DNA from: JAAYAY01 sp964429355
GTDB taxonomy: Bacteria; Planctomycetota; Planctomycetia; Pirellulales; Thermoguttaceae
DNA: 9,663 bases
Direction: 5' to 3'
Assembly (NCBI GenBank): GCA_964429355.1
Contig: CAYSCH010000360.1
Span: 1-9,663 of the forward strand
Position numbers and translations under genes: made by a program. Each line of letters starts with the position of its first letter. Within the stretch, counting starts at the first letter, position 1. The notes beneath the pieces are model-generated. The model made no database searches, had not been told where the DNA came from, and was given only the letters and a program-made list of their open reading frames with translations. Shown here one piece after another: positions 7,295 through 9,663 of this stretch.

Positions 7295-7302
7295 CAACCA
7301 TC

Positions 7303-8694
7303 ATGAACTCGCACGATTCATCGTCGAACTCGCTTTCGCGGCGGGATTTCGTCAAGTGGGGCGGAAAGCTGGCCGGCGGTTCCGTCCTGGCTGCAATGGT
7401 TGTCCCGCGAGTGCATGCAGCGGAAGACAACACGATCCGGCTGGCGTTGATTGGTTGCGGGGGGCGGGGATCGGGAGCCGTGGCCAACGCGCTGAGTGTC
7501 CCCAACGGCAACGCCAAACTGGTAGCGATGGCCGATTTGTTTCCGGAGCGGCTTACGTCGTCGCAGAAGAACCTGGCCCAGGAATTCGGAGCGGCGGTGG
7601 ATGTGCCCGTCGATCGGCAGTTCCAAGGGTTCGATGCCTATCGCAATGCGATCGACTGCCTGCGTCCCGGCGACGTGGCCCTGCTCACGACCCATTCGGC
7701 CTTCCGTCCGATCCATCTGGAGTATGCGGTGGAAAAGGGCGTGAATGTATTCATGGAGAAGAGTTTCGCGTCCGATCCGGGGGGAATCCGGCGGATTCTG
7801 AAGGCTGGTGAGGCGGCCGAGAAGAAGAATCTCAAGATCGCCGCGGGGCTCATGTGCCGGCACTCACCGGCACGTCAGGCACTGATCGGGAAGATCCGCG
7901 ACGGCGAGTTGGGGGAGGTCCTCCTGATCCGCGCGTACCGCATGGACGCCGGGGGCGGCCCACCGCCGCGGAAGCCGGACGAGAACGAGCTCATGTGGCA
8001 GATCCGCCGCGCGCCCTGGTTTCTCTGGGGTTCGTCGGGGCGGTTCATCGGGCTGATGGTCCACCAGATCGACGAATGCTGCTGGCTCAAAGACTCTTGG
8101 CCGGTCAGTGCCCATGGCGTGGGCGGACGGATTGCCAACAGTCCGGACTGCAGTGAGAACTTTGATTCCTATTCGATCGAGTACACCTTTGCCGACGGTA
8201 CCAAGGCGATGGTGGTCGGCCGATACATTCCCAACTGCTTCAACGATTTCGCCACGTTCGTCCACGGCACGAAGCGAGCCGCCCAGTTCTCCGGCAATAT
8301 TCACGCCCCCACGGTGCAGACCTACAAGAATCAGGTGGTCGCTGCCGACAATGTAAACTGGAACTATGGCTACAAGGAGTCGAAATCGTGGTCGACGCGG
8401 TACCGCGGGGCTGAGAGCCCGTGGCAGGAGGAATGGAACGTGCTCTTGGCAGCCATTCGCGAGGATCGGCCCCACAATGAAGCCCGTCGCGCCGCCTGGT
8501 CCGACCTGGCCTCGATCATGGGCCGGGCGGCAGTGCACTCGGGCAAGATCATCACCTGGGAGGAGGCCCTGGCATCGAACTTCCAGTTCTGTCCGAACAT
8601 CGACACGCTCAACGCCGAGAGCGAGCCACCTGTCAAGGCGGATGCTGAGGGGCGCTATGCGCCGCCGATTCCGGGGGCGTGGACGGAGATTTGA
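7303..8694 (+). CDS. TAT-exported Gfo/Idh/MocA family oxidoreductase
   Basis: 463 aa. NAD(P)-dependent sugar- or inositol-type dehydrogenase family; the substrate cannot be told from sequence. The N-terminus has a twin-arginine signal, SRRDFVKWGG (12-21), a hydrophobic stretch, and a likely cleavage site at VHA (37-39), so the protein is exported folded, presumably with cofactor bound. The Rossmann domain follows: IRLALIGCGGRGSGA (45-59), then MADLFPER, then the family EK motif at 152-153 in VFMEKSF. The C-terminal half has the oxidoreductase beta-sheet domain with MVHQIDECCW (252-261), where H254 is the likely catalytic-region histidine. Length and architecture match the secreted members abundant in planctomycetes, linked there to breakdown of complex glycans. 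A 96-codon in-frame upstream extension is rejected as non-coding. Convergent with the next gene, with 39 bases between stops. Confidence 0.9.
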   Translation: MNSHDSSSNSLSRRDFVKWGGKLAGGSVLAAMVVPRVHAAEDNTIRLALIGCGGRGSGAVANALSVPNGNAKLVAMADLFPERLTSSQKNLAQEFGAAVDVPVDRQFQGFDAYRNAIDCLRPGDVALLTTHSAFRPIHLEYAVEKGVNVFMEKSFASDPGGIRRILKAGEAAEKKNLKIAAGLMCRHSPARQALIGKIRDGELGEVLLIRAYRMDAGGGPPPRKPDENELMWQIRRAPWFLWGSSGRFIGLMVHQIDECCWLKDSWPVSAHGVGGRIANSPDCSENFDSYSIEYTFADGTKAMVVGRYIPNCFNDFATFVHGTKRAAQFSGNIHAPTVQTYKNQVVAADNVNWNYGYKESKSWSTRYRGAESPWQEEWNVLLAAIREDRPHNEARRAAWSDLASIMGRAAVHSGKIITWEEALASNFQFCPNIDTLNAESEPPVKADAEGRYAPPIPGAWTEI

Positions 8695-8733
8695 GCGGAG
8701 GCGGAGCCGGCGTCACGGGAAAATCACCCCCCG

Positions 8734-9663
8734 CTAATCCGGCACTGTCGACGCGGGTACCGAGAGCGGCGGCAGCACCGGTCGTGGCAGCGCCGCGCCG
8801 GCGTCTGCTGCGGACGGGATTTGCAGCAACATCGGCTCGGTCCCGATTGTCAGTTCGGCCAGCGCTGGAGCCAGGTCGTTTGGCAGACTCGCCGGTGGTG
8901 CTTGGGCAGATCTCACTGCCGGCGCAACCGGCGGGCTGGTTCCATTTCCCGCCGATCCGCTCGTGGGACCAGCCGGCGCCGCGAGGCTTGCCGAGGCAGC
9001 GGCTGGCGGTGAGGCAGGAACAGCCGGGGGGGGCGATTCGCTGTGGCCGGCGGGCATCACTGGCGGCCCGTTCTTTTCTCCTTCCGGTTTCGGCTTGACG
9101 AGTTTCTTCTCATCCTCGGCGACCGCCGTTTCCACCCTCTCCTCGGGAGCGGTGGGCTCCTTGGGCTCGACAAAGAAAGCTTCGTCCGCCACGGAAACCT
9201 GGTTCTGCGACGACTTGTAGATGTCGACCAACGGCATGTCGATTTTGTTGCCGGCAAATTCCATCCCGTCGTAGATGGTTCCTCGCTGAAAAGGGCCGGC
9301 TCCCAGGACCCAGACGGCCTTGGCGGAGCTCTCCTCTGGTACGGCGCCCGACTGCCAGACCGGCCGCCCGGTCTTCTGGTTGTAGGCAAACAGGGAGAGC
9401 TTCACGACCGCCCGTTGGTCTGTCTTCTTGATGATCGGGATCTCTGGAATCTGCGAAGGGACACCGGTAGCGGAGACCACGGTCGGAACGCTGACGGCCG
9501 GGACACCGTAGAGCAAGTCGTTCCGATCGGTTCCAACAGCGCCCGCACGCACTTCTATAACGTAGTCGGCCGCTGCCTTGTCGTCCTTGACGATGCACGC
9601 ACTGGCCAGCATGTGCTGGCGGAGGCAACTGACCAGATACTCGTAGTCGGTCACTTTCTTGAG
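8734..9663 (-). CDS. DUF6655-like protein with Pro/Ala-rich tail, 5' end outside window
   Basis: The frame is open to the right edge (LKKVTDYEYLVSCLRQ), so the GTG at 9654 is probably internal and the N-terminus, with any signal or lipoprotein motif, is missing. The folded part covers about the first 165 visible residues: ADYVIEVRAGAVGTDRNDLL, PSQIPEIPIIKKTDQRAVVK, and YNQKTGRPVWQSGAV followed by WVLGAGPFQRGTIYDG. I recognise this, from memory, as the planctomycete DUF6655 family, whose function is unknown. The remaining 140 or so residues are low complexity: an acidic/Lys-rich patch (VAEDEKKLVKPKPEGEKNG), then Pro/Ala/Ser-rich sequence, perhaps a cell-wall or periplasmic spacer. The stop is TAG at 8734. 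It ends 39 bases from the oxidoreductase stop, with no clear terminator between them. Confidence 0.75.
   Translation of the reverse strand, partial: LKKVTDYEYLVSCLRQHMLASACIVKDDKAAADYVIEVRAGAVGTDRNDLLYGVPAVSVPTVVSATGVPSQIPEIPIIKKTDQRAVVKLSLFAYNQKTGRPVWQSGAVPEESSAKAVWVLGAGPFQRGTIYDGMEFAGNKIDMPLVDIYKSSQNQVSVADEAFFVEPKEPTAPEERVETAVAEDEKKLVKPKPEGEKNGPPVMPAGHSESPPPAVPASPPAAASASLAAPAGPTSGSAGNGTSPPVAPAVRSAQAPPASLPNDLAPALAELTIGTEPMLLQIPSAADAGAALPRPVLPPLSVPASTVPD

Larger units (their letters stand above)
6596..7302. other. About 700 bp without a convincing gene, between two divergent genes
   Basis: Open frames occur on both strands but have Arg/Pro/Ser-rich, shadow-like products, no good ribosome site and no family resemblance. 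The oxidoreductase frame itself stays open back to 7015 without looking like protein. Noted within it: a 9-bp direct repeat CCAGGGAGC at 6636-6644 and 6665-6673, close upstream of the RlmM-like gene, and two perfect hairpins at 6846-6861 and 6971-6986. I find no tRNA and no strong sigma-70 promoter. It may hold a long 5' leader, a small RNA or a decayed gene. Confidence 0.45.

Noticed and set aside
7015..7302. In-frame upstream extension of the oxidoreductase
   Set aside because: It would bury the twin-arginine signal about 100 residues inside the protein. AGGAG sits directly before ATG 7303.
6864..7811. 315-codon plus-strand frame overlapping the oxidoreductase
   Set aside because: Its product is Arg/Gly/Ser-rich and runs out of frame over a well-supported gene; a shadow frame.
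1..9663. Search for CRISPR arrays, transposases, integrases, toxin-antitoxin or restriction genes
   Set aside because: None seen. The only repeats are within coding sequence, or are small inverted repeats and a 9-bp direct repeat in intergenic DNA.

Overview
The window looks like part of a planctomycete chromosome, most likely Pirellulales-like. The reasons are the high GC content, a twin-arginine-exported Gfo/Idh/MocA oxidoreductase of the type that is heavily expanded in that phylum, a protein resembling the planctomycete DUF6655 family, and several secreted proteins of unknown function. A run of 10 Ns (4620-4629) shows that this is a scaffolded draft or metagenome assembly.

Layout from left to right. 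(1) 1-658, minus: exported Pro/Tyr-rich protein running off the left edge. (2) 861-1649, plus: biotin-protein ligase (BirA, catalytic type without an N-terminal DNA-binding domain), divergent from gene 1. (3) 1771-3030 and 3106-5198, both minus: a probable two-gene operon of exported proteins. The upstream gene carries at least 12 copies of a D-x-x-G-x-D-x-Y repeat and is broken by the assembly gap. The downstream gene ends in a segment resembling an alpha/alpha-toroid (prenyltransferase/squalene-cyclase-like). (4) 5332-5496, minus: a possible 54-aa small protein in an otherwise gene-free stretch. (5) 5537-6595, minus: RlmM-like FtsJ-family rRNA 2'-O-methyltransferase. (6) 6596-7302: about 700 bp without a convincing gene. 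(7) 7303-8694, plus: TAT-exported Gfo/Idh/MocA oxidoreductase. (8) 8734-9663, minus: DUF6655-like protein with a Pro/Ala-rich tail, cut by the right edge.

The genes do not form one pathway. BirA and RlmM are housekeeping functions placed among envelope or secreted proteins. The only obvious functional unit is the secreted pair at 1771-5198, which is the best candidate here for something undescribed. I see no tRNA or rRNA gene, CRISPR array, insertion sequence, integrase or defence gene.
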